Assembly (NCBI GenBank): GCA_903789595.1
Contig: CAIFEZ010000025.1
Coordinates: forward strand, 1 to 53,830
Direction: 5' to 3'
Source: an uncultured eubacterium 1-6
GTDB taxonomy: Bacteria > Bacillota > Clostridia > Lachnospirales > Lachnospiraceae
DNA length: 53,830 bases
The position numbers and the translations under genes are program-made. Each line of letters opens with the position of its first letter. Position 1 is the first letter of the stretch. Shown piece after piece: positions 8,763 to 18,100 of this stretch. The notes beneath the pieces are model-generated. The model was not told where the DNA came from, searched no databases, and worked only from the letters and a program-made list of their open reading frames with translations.

Positions 8763-8852
8763 TTATATGAATGCTCCATCTTTGCTTGCAAATAAATATC
8801 CTTTTCTCATTTCTTTACCACATTTTGTACAAACCATTCTTGATTCCCCCAT
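8763..8852 (-). pseudogene. truncated zinc-ribbon fragment
   Basis: This 29-residue frame contains CTKCGKEMRKGYLF followed by ASKDGAFI and a stop. It looks like the N-terminal knuckle of a small zinc-ribbon family (DUF6487-like CxxCG(K)EMxKGY) whose remainder is missing. It sits between the promoter at 9110 and the LytTR gene. It could also be a very short leader peptide. Confidence 0.4.
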
Positions 8853-8865
8853 CAATTTGTAACTG

Positions 8866-8995
8866 TTCAGAGCCAAGCAGATTTCCAGAAAAATTGTGAG
8901 TCATGCTTGCATGAACGAACAATTATTTCTGAAAATCTATTTGGCGGATACGCCACACCGACGAAATGCGCAGCATTTTGGACGTTGGCTCTGAA
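8866..8995. repeat. 130-bp imperfect palindrome
   Basis: TTCAGAGCCAA (8866-8876) is the exact reverse complement of TTGGCTCTGAA (8985-8995). Inner arms at 8879-8897 and 8919-8938 also pair with few mismatches. The transcript could fold into one long hairpin in the leader of the LytTR operon. A MITE-like element or a structured 5' leader are both possible. Confidence 0.6.
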
Positions 8996-9052
8996 TAGTC
9001 TCTCTCATTTTTCTTAAAAAAGCAGCACTTAAAATCCACATCAGGAAAATAA

Positions 9053-9072
9053 GCACTGCGTCTTTGCGTCTG
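9053..9072 (+). repeat. 20-bp direct repeat, right copy
   Basis: This is the partner of the repeat at 7413-7432, with one mismatch and the same orientation. The pair brackets 7433-9052, which holds the KTR, TetR and LytTR genes. Confidence 0.7.
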
Positions 9073-9073
9073 T

Positions 9074-9138
9074 CTTATAATATTATAAGTTACCTTTTGG
9101 TTACTTCGTATTATAGTAACCGCTTGGTAACTTGTCAA
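9074..9138 (-). promoter_or_regulatory. sigma-A promoter with tandem operators for the LytTR-TetR operon
   Basis: On the minus strand TTGACA (9138-9133) and TATAAT (9115-9110) are spaced by exactly 17 bp. The spacer holds AGTAACC-GCTT-GGTAACTT (9115-9133), an inverted repeat with one mismatch. A second site, AAGTTACC-TTTT-GGTTACTT (9087-9106), lies at the start of the transcript. A perfect 16-bp palindrome CTTATAATATTATAAG follows at 9074-9089. Operator in spacer plus a downstream operator is classic repressor architecture, most likely for the TetR protein encoded in the operon. Confidence 0.8.
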
Positions 9139-9230
9139 GTGTTTATTTCATTATCGCATTCATATGGCTTATCAGTATATGACATGGTGCAAAAAGCACT
9201 GCGAATATCAATAGTTGAAGATTTCCACAC

Positions 9231-9952
9231 TGAAGATTACGGGCTCCCCGGTAGCACCTGTCCGGACTTTGGGAAGCATAATTTTCGGATAATTGGGAAG
9301 CATTATTCCGGTCATAAGGGAAGCAATCCTTATAGTGATTTTAGCATCAATCCAGATGCAAATTCATTATAAGGAGGGTCACTTATGACCAAGCCAAGTA
9401 TCGCGAAATCCTGAGGCTATCAGCCTTAGGGCTAACACTGCGTGAAATTGCAGCCAGTCTGCAGGTCTCGCAACACACCATCATTGATGTCCGGCGCCGG
9501 GCTAAAGAGTTATCTCTCAGCTGGCCGTTGGACGAAAGTTACACCGACGCTGAGCTCCAACGGGTGATGTTCCCAAAGGCTCCATCGCCGACAAGCACGA
9601 AACGGATGCCGGATTATGACTACATCCGGAAGGAACTGCTCCGCAACGGCGTCAACAAAAAGCTCCTTTGGACGGAATACCTTGAGGACTGCAAGACTGC
9701 CGGCGATGATCCGCTCATGTATTCCCAGTTCTGTTATTACATCCAGCAGAACGAGCAGAAGCGGAACGCCACAATGCACCTTCCCAGAAAGCCCGGCGAA
9801 CAGATCGAGGTTGATTGGGCCGGAGATCCTGCCGAGATTATCGATCCGTACACTGGCGAAATCACAAAGGCGTGGATCTTTGTCGGCGTAATGACCTACA
9901 GTCAGTACGCCTTTCGTAGAAGCTTTCATCAACGAGAAGGAACGCGCTTGGA
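9231..9952 (+). mobile_element. IS21-family left-end fragment (A1)
   Basis: The left terminus starts TGAAGATTACGG and carries three GGGAAGCA repeats 23 bp apart, the multiple terminal repeats of IS21 elements. It continues into istA and stops abruptly at about 9952, where a different IS21 left end begins. Confidence 0.75.
9385..9952 (+). pseudogene. istA fragment, frameshifted and truncated
   Basis: The reading matches the N-terminal third of IstA transposase: helix-turn-helix (LREIAASLQVSQHTIIDVRR), KRMPDYDYIRKELLRNGV and the first DDE aspartate region EQIEVDWAGDPAEIIDP. A frameshift lies within the first codons (near 9390-9400) and a second one near 9910, in the segment reading SQYAF then VEAFINEKERAW. 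The gene is cut at about 9952 by another element. It is closest to the complete istA at 10508. Confidence 0.8.
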
Positions 9953-10343
9953 TGTATGTAGTAAAGTAAAAATCCCAGGAAATGGAAACAAAATTCCCTG
10001 AAAGTGGATCGGGAATTCCATGAAATTGTAAAGGACACATTGAAACACCGTTCACTTACACATATCCTTTATCTGAAGCACGACCAACAGATAAAGGAGG
10101 AAAGGAAGATGCTCAACATGTCCCAGATCAATGATATCAGAGATCTGTACAATAGTGGCTACAAAATCAGTGAAATTCATAAAAAAACCGGTGTTGATCC
10201 AAAGACGATCCGCAAATATCTCAGCCGGGATGATTTTTCTGAATTCCCGGAGTCATCTGTGGCAAGACCGTCAGTTCTGGATCCATTCAAGCCCACCATA
10301 CTGAAGTGGCTTGAAGAGGACAAACAGCACTGGAAAAAGCAGC
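9953..10343 (+). mobile_element. IS21-family left-end fragment (B1)
   Basis: A second, distinct IS21 group starts here with repeated CCCTGAAA/CCATGAAA motifs in its left end and an istA start at 10109. The fragment ends at 10343, exactly where the terminus of the complete element begins. The outer boundary is uncertain by about 5 bp. Confidence 0.65.
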
Positions 10344-10417
10344 TGAATATTTCGGACTATTTTGAGCCACCTGTCCGGCCATCGAGAGCCACCGTTCCGT
10401 TCGGAACGGAGCCATGA
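10109..10417 (+). pseudogene. istA N-terminal fragment, B-type
   Basis: MLNMSQINDIRDLYNSGYKI and the helix-turn-helix KISEIHKKTGVDPKTIRKYL match the N-terminus of the IstA at 13914 (about 60% alike by eye). Homology stops near residue 78 (HWKKQ) at 10343. The remaining codons to the stop at 10417 read into the left end of the neighbouring IS element and are not natural IstA sequence. Confidence 0.75.
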
Positions 10418-10507
10418 TTCCGGACTAAACTGAGCCACTAACAGAAATCCTTCTTATACTTGGTTTATGCACTTTGCTGTGCAAATATCATATAAGGAGG
10501 GTCTGTC

Positions 10508-12064
10508 ATGACCAACTACCGAGAAATCCTGAGACTTAAAGGTCTCGGAATCAGTGAGCGGAACATCGCAGCAAATCTGGGTGTTTCGCGCAACACCGTC
10601 TCCAAAGTCTGCAAGAAGGCTGAAGAGCCGGGCATTCACTGGCCACTTGATAACGCAGTGACCAACAAAAACCTGCAGGAGCGGATGTTCCCCAAAGCTG
10701 AAACATCTATGTCTGACAAACGTATGCCGGATTTTGACTACATCCGCAAGGAGCTTCTGCGAAATGGCGTAACCAGAAAACTTCTCTGGACTGAATACCT
10801 GGAAGACTGCCGCAGAGAAAACGCTGAGCCTCTCATGTATTCGCAATTCTGCTATTACATCCAGCGGAACGAAGAGAAACGGCGGGCCACAATGCATATC
10901 TCCAGGAAACCCGGAGAGCAGATCGAGGTTGACTGGGCAGGTGATCCTGCCGAGATCATCGATCCGGACACAGGCGAAATCACAAAGGCCTGGGTGTTTG
11001 TCGGTGTCATGACGTACAGCCAGTACGCTTATGTAGAAGCCTTCATCAACGAAAAGGAGGACGCATGGATCACAGCACACATTCACATGTACGAGTACTT
11101 TGGCGGTGTGACAAAGATCCTGGTTCCGGATAATGCCTCAACTGCGGTAGACCACAAGAACAGCGACTGGTATTCGCCAAAACTGATCCGCATCTACCAG
11201 GAGATGGCTGAGCATTATGGGACTGCGATCATTCCAGCAAGAATAAGAGCACCCAAGGACAAACCGAATGCTGAAGGCAGTGTCAGGAACGTATCTACCT
11301 GGATCACTGCTGCATTGCGGAATGAACAGTTTTTCTCACTTTCAGAACCGAATACAGCCATACATGAGAAGCTGAAACACTTTAACAGCGTCAACTTTCA
11401 GAAAAAAGAAGGCAGCAGACAGAGTCTGTTTCTTGGGGAAGAAAAACCGCTCTTAATGCCACTGCCTGCCACCCGTTTTGAACCTGCTGTCTGGAAACAG
11501 GCAACAGTTCAGTTTAATTATCACGTAGCAGCAGATAAGATGTACTACTCCGTGCCTTATCAGTACATCAGAGATAAGGTGGATGTAAGGCTGACAGGGC
11601 AAACTGTTGAGATTTTCTATAATAATGAACGCATTGCGTCACATAAGCGCCTTTACGGGCGCCCTGGGCAGTATTCAACGGTTCGAGAGCACATGCCCAA
11701 AGATCATCAGAAGTACCTTGAGTGGAATGGTGACCACTTCAGACGCTGGGCGAGGGAAATCGGTCCTTATACTTATCAGGTCATAGACAGTATCCTTTCT
11801 TCCGGCAGGATCGAGCAGCAGACTTACCGCAGCTGCATGGGCGTAATGAAACTCGCCGAGAAGCATACCAGATTGAAATTGGAAGCGGTTTGTAAAAAAG
11901 CACTCCGTTATTCGACAACGCCTAGCTACAAAAGCATTAAAAACCTCTTTCAGACACTGTCACCGGAAGACATCGCTTCCGTCACGCCGGCATCCGCACC
12001 CAAAGAAGAACGCCCTTCCTATGCGATAACACGCGGGGCCAGCCATTACGGAAGGAGGCAATAA
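10508..12064 (+). CDS. istA: IS21-family transposase IstA
   Basis: This 518-residue DDE transposase has an N-terminal helix-turn-helix (ISERNIAANLGVSRNTVSKV), the rve integrase core with EQIEVDWAGDPAEI near 140 and the second catalytic aspartate in VPDNAST near 210, then a C-terminal beta region. ATG follows AAGGAGGGTCTGTC. Its stop codon shares one base with the istB start. It appears intact and is the only complete istA in the window, so it could mobilise related fragments nearby. Confidence 0.93.
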   Translation: MTNYREILRLKGLGISERNIAANLGVSRNTVSKVCKKAEEPGIHWPLDNAVTNKNLQERMFPKAETSMSDKRMPDFDYIRKELLRNGVTRKLLWTEYLEDCRRENAEPLMYSQFCYYIQRNEEKRRATMHISRKPGEQIEVDWAGDPAEIIDPDTGEITKAWVFVGVMTYSQYAYVEAFINEKEDAWITAHIHMYEYFGGVTKILVPDNASTAVDHKNSDWYSPKLIRIYQEMAEHYGTAIIPARIRAPKDKPNAEGSVRNVSTWITAALRNEQFFSLSEPNTAIHEKLKHFNSVNFQKKEGSRQSLFLGEEKPLLMPLPATRFEPAVWKQATVQFNYHVAADKMYYSVPYQYIRDKVDVRLTGQTVEIFYNNERIASHKRLYGRPGQYSTVREHMPKDHQKYLEWNGDHFRRWAREIGPYTYQVIDSILSSGRIEQQTYRSCMGVMKLAEKHTRLKLEAVCKKALRYSTTPSYKSIKNLFQTLSPEDIASVTPASAPKEERPSYAITRGASHYGRRQ

Positions 12065-12843
12065 TGCTGCAAAACACTACAGTTGATAAGCTTATTGCAA
12101 TGCGGCTTACCGCGATGGCTGATCTTTTCAAGATCCAAGGGCAGGATCCTTCCATGAAGGAGCTATCCTTCGAGGATCGCTTTGGTCTGCTTGTAGATGC
12201 AGAGTACAATCGCCGTAAGGACAACCGTCTTAAACGTCTTATCAAACAGGCAGGCTTTGAACAGCCAGATGCTGCCATTGCCGACATCGATTATCATTCT
12301 GGCAGAAAGCTGGATCAGTCGTACATCCTCCGCCTTGCTACCTGTGACTACATCACAGAGTACCGGAACATCTTTATTACCGGTGCTACAGGCAGTGGAA
12401 AAACGTATCTTACCTGTGCTCTCGGCATGGCAGCCTGCATGCACTATTACAAGACAATGTATGTCAGGCTTCCGGATATGCTGCTGGATCTCCAGGCTGC
12501 CCCGGATGCCGCAGCATTGAAAGCTGTCATGAAGAAATATATTAATCCGACGCTCTTGATCATCGATGAGTGGCTTCTGATTCCCCCCACTGAGAATGAG
12601 GTCAAGTTAATCTTTGAAGTCATCCACAAGCGGAGAAAGAAGTCGTCAACGATCTTCTGCTCACAGTTTCAGGATGACGGATGGTACGAGCGCCTTGGCG
12701 GAGGTGATAATCCAATCTCCGACGCGATCATGGATCGAATTCAGTACGATGCTTACAGAATCAACATCGTTCCATCTGATCCGGCGAATGACCGATCCAT
12801 GCGTGAGGTCTATGGAATCAAGTCCCTCTCCGATGGAAAGTAA
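12064..12843 (+). CDS. istB: IS21-family transposition helper ATPase IstB
   Basis: This 259-residue AAA+ ATPase has a Walker A motif GATGSGKTY near 104 and a Walker B motif LLIIDEWLL near 162. IstB selects and remodels target DNA for IstA. The ATG overlaps the istA stop by one base. Length and motifs are normal, and the right terminal repeats of the element begin within 10 bp of the stop. Confidence 0.93.
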   Translation: MLQNTTVDKLIAMRLTAMADLFKIQGQDPSMKELSFEDRFGLLVDAEYNRRKDNRLKRLIKQAGFEQPDAAIADIDYHSGRKLDQSYILRLATCDYITEYRNIFITGATGSGKTYLTCALGMAACMHYYKTMYVRLPDMLLDLQAAPDAAALKAVMKKYINPTLLIIDEWLLIPPTENEVKLIFEVIHKRRKKSSTIFCSQFQDDGWYERLGGGDNPISDAIMDRIQYDAYRINIVPSDPANDRSMREVYGIKSLSDGK

Positions 12844-12918
12844 TTTTTAGGTGGCTCCGTTTGTCCGGACAGGTGGCTCACGCCACACCGGACAGGCGGC
12901 TCCGCCGCACCGTAATAA

Positions 12919-13914
12919 TCAGCGCGTCGAATAAAAATGTCTGCCATCCAGGCACATCCTGCCATAGCCGTCTGCTTTATAGCGCTCATACCGGCATACG
13001 TTGAAAGCCTTTGACGGAAGATCCAGTAAGTGCTGCTTATCCTCTGCGAAAAGTTCGCTGATCAGGCGGAGCTTTTTATAATGTTTCTCCTGAAGCTTAC
13101 CTTCCGCGGCGCGGAGCAGTTGTTTATTGTACAGCACCATATCGGTGTACTGTGGCATAGGGACGAACAGGTTTCTTCTGACTGTCCCGACCTTGTTTTC
13201 CACGTTCCCTTTTTCCCATCCGGATTCCGGATTGCAGTAACGGACGTGGAAACGATAGTGCGCACGGAAACGCCTGAACATTTCTGTCTCCATGACTTCG
13301 TCATGCACACGATGTCCGACGCCGGTCGCATTATCGAAAACCAGCACTTTCGATACACCGCCGACGAACTCAAAGATGTCTTCAAGTCCCTGGCACACAC
13401 ATTCTGCGGTTTCACCGCAGAACAGCTGGGTGATGCCATAGTTGCTGTAAGGAAATGACACGACCAGGTGCTTCCGACGGACCTGCTTCCCATTTTCAAT
13501 GAAATCGGCCTCGCCGAAATCGACCTGCGCGAATCCAGGTTCCCATATGAGTTCCTGAGATCCCTTGTTCTGGATATCCCGGCGGATGGTTTTCATATAT
13601 TTCTGGACGGTGTCATAGCTTCCTGAATAATCGGTTTCCGCCTTAAGGCGGTCGTAGATCCTTTTGGCTGTATGATGCTGCTTTGACCAGGTTCGCTTGT
13701 CGTTTTCCTGAATCCATTCGTCAATGACAGGTTTGTATGGATCAAGGACGGATGGCCTTCCGACAGGATTCGTCGGCGCAGGGGAGAAATCCTCCTGCCT
13801 TAAGTATTTTCGTATGGTTTTCTGATCGTAGCCGGTCATCCTGTGGATATCTGATATTTTGTACCCACATGAGCCTAATTCTCTGATAACATTGATATCG
13901 GACATATTGAGCAT
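12919..13914 (-). pseudogene. istA truncated at the C-terminus, B-type
   Basis: A 331-residue frame has a helix-turn-helix (KISDIHRMTGYDQKTIRKYL), the DDE core (FAQVDFGEADF near 135, VLVFDNATG near 195, then GNVENKVGTVRR) and part of the C-terminal region. It ends at GRHFYSTR, where the TGA stop is supplied by the terminus of the neighbouring IS element. ATG 13914 follows GGGAGGAAAGGAAA. The family is normally longer, so the C-terminus is missing. Confidence 0.8.
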
Positions 13915-14052
13915 TTTCCTTTCCTCCCTTATCTGTTGGTGGTGCTTCAGATAAAGGATAGAGATATGGGTTGTGTGTTTCAATATGTCCTTCTGATTTC
14001 AGGGAAATTCCCTATTCGATTCCAGGGAATATTTTTTCCGATTTCAGGTACA
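12922..14052 (-). mobile_element. IS21-family left-part fragment (B2), inverted
   Basis: This B-type element lies on the minus strand. Its left terminus TGTACCTGAAATCGG starts at 14052 and carries CCCTGAAATC/CCCTGGAATC repeats. The right part, including istB, is missing. The fragment ends at 12922, abutting the right terminus of the complete element. Confidence 0.75.
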
Positions 14053-14223
14053 TTTATTGTACGATAAACAATTGAAACCTCCTTATAATAAATTTGCATC
14101 AGGATTGATGCTTAAATTCATTATAAGATTGATTTCCCAATGACCGGAAAATTGATTTCCGTCTATCCGGAATTGTGATTTCCAACGACCGGATTCATGA
14201 TGGATAATACCCCGGAATCTTCA
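14053..14223 (-). mobile_element. IS21-family left terminus (A2), inverted
   Basis: Read on the minus strand the segment starts TGAAGATTCCGG at 14223, carries three GGAAATCA repeats at 23-bp spacing and reaches an AAGGAGG ribosome binding site. It stops there at 14053, where the B2 element begins. It is a close cousin of the left end at 9231 but not identical. Confidence 0.7.
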
Positions 14224-14754
14224 CTCAACCGCAGCCTTATTGAGCGGCTGGCAACCTGTGAGTACATCACCGAACACCGGAACCTGTTCATCACAGGTGC
14301 TACCGGAAGTGGAAAGACCTACATGGCCTGCGCATTTGGTATGGAAGCCTGCAAACAGCGTTACAAAACAAAGTATGTGCGCCTGCCTGATATGCTCCTG
14401 GAGCTCGATCTGGCGCGTACGGATGGCTGTTACAAGAAGATCCAAGCCAAGTATGCGAACCCTGTCCTTCTCATCATTGATGAATGGCTCCTGCTGAAGC
14501 CGACGGAGGCGGAACAACATGACATTCTAGAACTGCTGCACAGAAGACGGAAAAAATCCTCCACGATCTTCTGCTCCCAGTACCACCCCAGCGGATGGTA
14601 CGACCAGCTCGGTGGCGATGACAGTCCCCTTGCTGAAGCCATCCTCGACCGCATCAAGCATGATGCCTACAAGATCAATATCGTTCCGACTGATCCTTCT
14701 AACTACCGCTCCATGAGAGAGGTATACGGGATGGATCCGGCTCTGAGCGAATAA
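14224..14754 (+). pseudogene. istB lacking its N-terminus
   Basis: The frame from LNRSLIERLATCEYITEHRN to DPALSE matches the last two-thirds of IstB. Walker A GATGSGKTY and Walker B LLIIDEWLL are present. The N-terminal helical part is missing because the adjoining IS terminus replaces it; an in-frame ATG at 14197 lies in that terminus, so a chimeric protein could still be made. Confidence 0.8.
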
Positions 14755-14898
14755 GCGCAGCCAAGCAACTGGCGTCCTTATCTTGGAGATTGCTTTTTCC
14801 GGGATAGGGGCTTCGCCGCATATATATCGGTTTCCTTATGCCCGGACTCGCGGTTTCCAGTCATCCGGACAGGCGGTTTCCCCGCACCGGTATATCCA
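14224..14898 (+). mobile_element. IS21-family right-end fragment (A3)
   Basis: The 3' two-thirds of istB is followed by right-terminal GGTTTCC repeats at 23-bp spacing. The element ends at CCGGTATATCCA (14898), the inverse of a TGGATATACCGG terminus. Its left part is missing; the A2 terminus lies directly against it at 14223/14224. Confidence 0.75.
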
Positions 14899-15060
14899 TC
14901 GTCTGGATTGAATAACTATCAAAATCAAGTGACCGAAAAAAGTAATTTCGTGTCCAAAATATGTTGACTACTGCAAATCAACAGAGGTCCGTCACCACTC
15001 CGGTGATTTCGTTCACGTTTGTCTATGATAATAATATCAGCCTTTAAAATGCATTACAAT

Positions 15061-15115
15061 CTACATAGCCTCTACATTTCCTCTACATTATCTCTACATT
15101 TCCTCTACAAATTGT
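15061..15115. repeat. 11-bp tandem repeat, five units
   Basis: CTACATTTCCT-type units repeat at 15061, 15072, 15083, 15094 and 15105 with an exact 11-bp period, about one DNA turn. The array lies just downstream of the 1240-residue gene, in the otherwise gene-free stretch 14899-15132. Iterated helical spacing suggests a protein-binding array, but that is inference. Confidence 0.75.
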
Positions 15116-15132
15116 ATTTCAAAGACTAAATT

Positions 15133-18100
15133 CTAAAAATATCCATTTTCGGCACGTCGCCTTTCTAGGTCAGAATCATATACATATCTTTGTGACATTT
15201 TGAAAAACACATCAGCAGTCTTCGGGTACTTAATGCTCAAAAAATCTGCATTATCTTTGTAACCTTCTGCAATGTCTTTCTCTGCCCTACCTGCTGAAGG
15301 ACTAAATATTCCTCTTTTATTGAATAACTCACATCTATATTCACTCAGTAAAGATTCATCCCCATATTCCTCTATAATCTGGCACACTGCTTCACATGGA
15401 TAATGACCATCAGCTGCTTTAGGTGCATATGCAAACAACCTTCCTAACACATATCCAAACATTTCTTTTTGGTGATTCGAATCAAGTATTCGTATCAGTT
15501 TATCTACCCACACCTTAATCTCATCATAACTAACAGTGCCATTTTCTTCACATGGACAAAACTTTGCCATATCAAACAACCTATATATTACCTTCGCATA
15601 ATTACGAAACTCTTCTGTTTTTCTTTCTTCGGGATCATCACCATCATGTCTAAATATAACTGAGACCATTTCTGCATACATTTCAGGATCGTGCTTTATT
15701 TCCTTTTGAAAGCACTTCATATCTTCCCAGTCCAATAGATAAAAGAATGCAATCTCAATATGCGCTATCTTTGCACATTTATCTCGATCTTCAATGCATT
15801 GCTCCTGTAATGGCTTTAGTAATTCTTTTAAATAATGATCCGTCATCGAATTATTACTTCCTCGTTCCATCACATCAATCCGTTGCATTTTTTCAAGCAA
15901 TTGCTCTGGTGTAAGATTTCGATTTTCATGGAATCTATACAATAAGTCCAAATACGTATTAACTGTTCCATACTGCTGGCACTCTGCCACTGCCCAATCC
16001 ATATTATTAGATGAAAACCATCGAAAATCTTTCCAAAATGCACGTTTTATTTCTACTGAAGCATTATCGACTAATGGTTTCTTATCTGTATATAAAGCTT
16101 CGATTCTAAATAGTATAATTCTAAAATCATCATCTAACTCTACACACTCACTTAATTCATTTACATTAGTATATACATCAACCCCTCTGCGAGCCAATCC
16201 TTCAATGTATTCTATTGCCATCTCATGTTTACTCTGGCACTTATATAGTGATGCGAATACATTTTTATCAAAAAAATCATCAGCCCAATAATCCGACAAT
16301 ACTCGACCTAGATAGGAAGACTTCTCCTTCGCACAGAGCTTTGATAATAATTCCAGGCTATAATTATTTTCTTTAAACTCGTTTATTTTTTTGACAAGGA
16401 GATCTTTTGTTTTACTTTCGTTTATATCTCTTTTGTCATCCACATCATAAGGAACTGGATCCAGAATAATACCATCATACGAAGGTCTAAATAGATATTC
16501 AAAATCATATTCTTGTTGGGTGAAGTTTATTGAATCTAGTATATCAAGCATCTCACCAATCAAATCTTCGCCCATAGCCCATTCAGCTGACGCAAAATAT
16601 CGATGCTTATAAACCAGTCTTCTGATGTTATTCTTGATTATCAGCCTTTCATCATCGTCCATCTGTGCAATTTCAAATAATAATTTTTCCTTAATCTTCT
16701 TTCGAATATCTGGTTCAACTTCATCATATATATTTAACAGATCATTCCACCTTTGGGGTTTAAAATCAGTTGCTTTTAAAAGAAGGTCTATATATCCCAA
16801 ATTGGTGTCATACATCTCTTTTCTGGTTATTGTGTCTTCTTCCACATGATTTCTATATTTAGGTGCATGTAAGTCGCCAAAAATACTTGCATGTCCTGTT
16901 GGTAGTGCTCCAAAAATATGGTCCCATGCATTTTTATCTTTTGCTAATGCCTTAGCTGCAATCTCTATTTTGTCATTACTTTTGCTAAATGCTGAAAAAT
17001 TATGCCACGGGCATAGTAATTTCCCAAAGATATCCTTTGGTGAATTTGATTTGTATTCAAAAGATAAATTATCAAGATATAGAAGCCATGAATATGCACG
17101 TGATGCGTATTCTCTCTGTACAAGGAACTCCTCAACTCCCCACAAAATCTCAATATAATCATTCCTGCCGAATAAGAAATCAGATGATTGATTTTCAAAC
17201 AGCTCCATTAGACCCGTAGGATTAATTTGTTCTTCTTCTAGCTTATTAAGCACACTATTCGGTGATACCTCACATAAATCAACAAAAAAGTTTGAAATAT
17301 AATGCCACTGTTCTGAAGTTTGGATATATCCCAAAATTTTGCTTACTAAAGAATCTAACTGAACTTGGCAATTATTATCTTTTTTATAGTAAGCCTTCAT
17401 AATAAGACTACGTAACATCCCTTTTCTTATTACTGCAGACCAAAAGAATTTTTCTCCTTTAAACTGTGCAACAAGCTTTTCTTGAGATGAATATGTGAAT
17501 AGTTTTTCTGCCTCATTTATAACTTCAAGAAGAACATCCTTAAATTTATTCCAGATCTCACTATCATTATCAACATCAATATAATCCCATGCATTTTCAG
17601 CACTTGCCAGATAATATTCCTTTGTTGAATTGATATCTACGATATGAATAAATGGATCTTCATCCCTAGCATATTCCTTTATCTCTGAAATAAAATCTTG
17701 ATACTTAATGCCACTTAAGGATTCTATAACTGCCTTGTCACCATCACAGTCTGTCCATTGGCCTATCAATAATGCTGTTTCCTTAATATTGCGATGTAAT
17801 CCATTTAACCATCTAGGCTCTTTTAAATATGCTCCATTAAACAATTTCTTCTTTAACGGTATAAATAGACCATGAGTCTCTGATACTAATTTATTGGCTT
17901 CATTAATTCCCATCCCCGCTCTCTGTAAAGATGCTGATATTGTAGAGTATGTACGTGGGCGTAAATTTATCTCCCCTTTAATAAATGACGGAACACGTTC
18001 AGTAAATACAAATATATTAGTATTATTAGGAATGGCTACAATTTGATCTGAATAAAACCATGGTATATAAATATTTCCAGCATCCTTTATCTGAAGTAAG

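Larger units (their letters stand above)
10344..12921 (+). mobile_element. complete IS21-family element (C)
   Basis: The 2578-bp element is bounded by TGAATATTTCGG on the left and the inverted TGATTATTACGG on the right. Both ends carry GAGCCAC-type repeats 22-23 bp apart next to CTGTCCGG. It holds intact istA and istB. No target-site duplication is visible (GCAGC on the left, GCGCG on the right), and the two flanks are halves of different B-type elements in opposite orientation. Confidence 0.85.
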
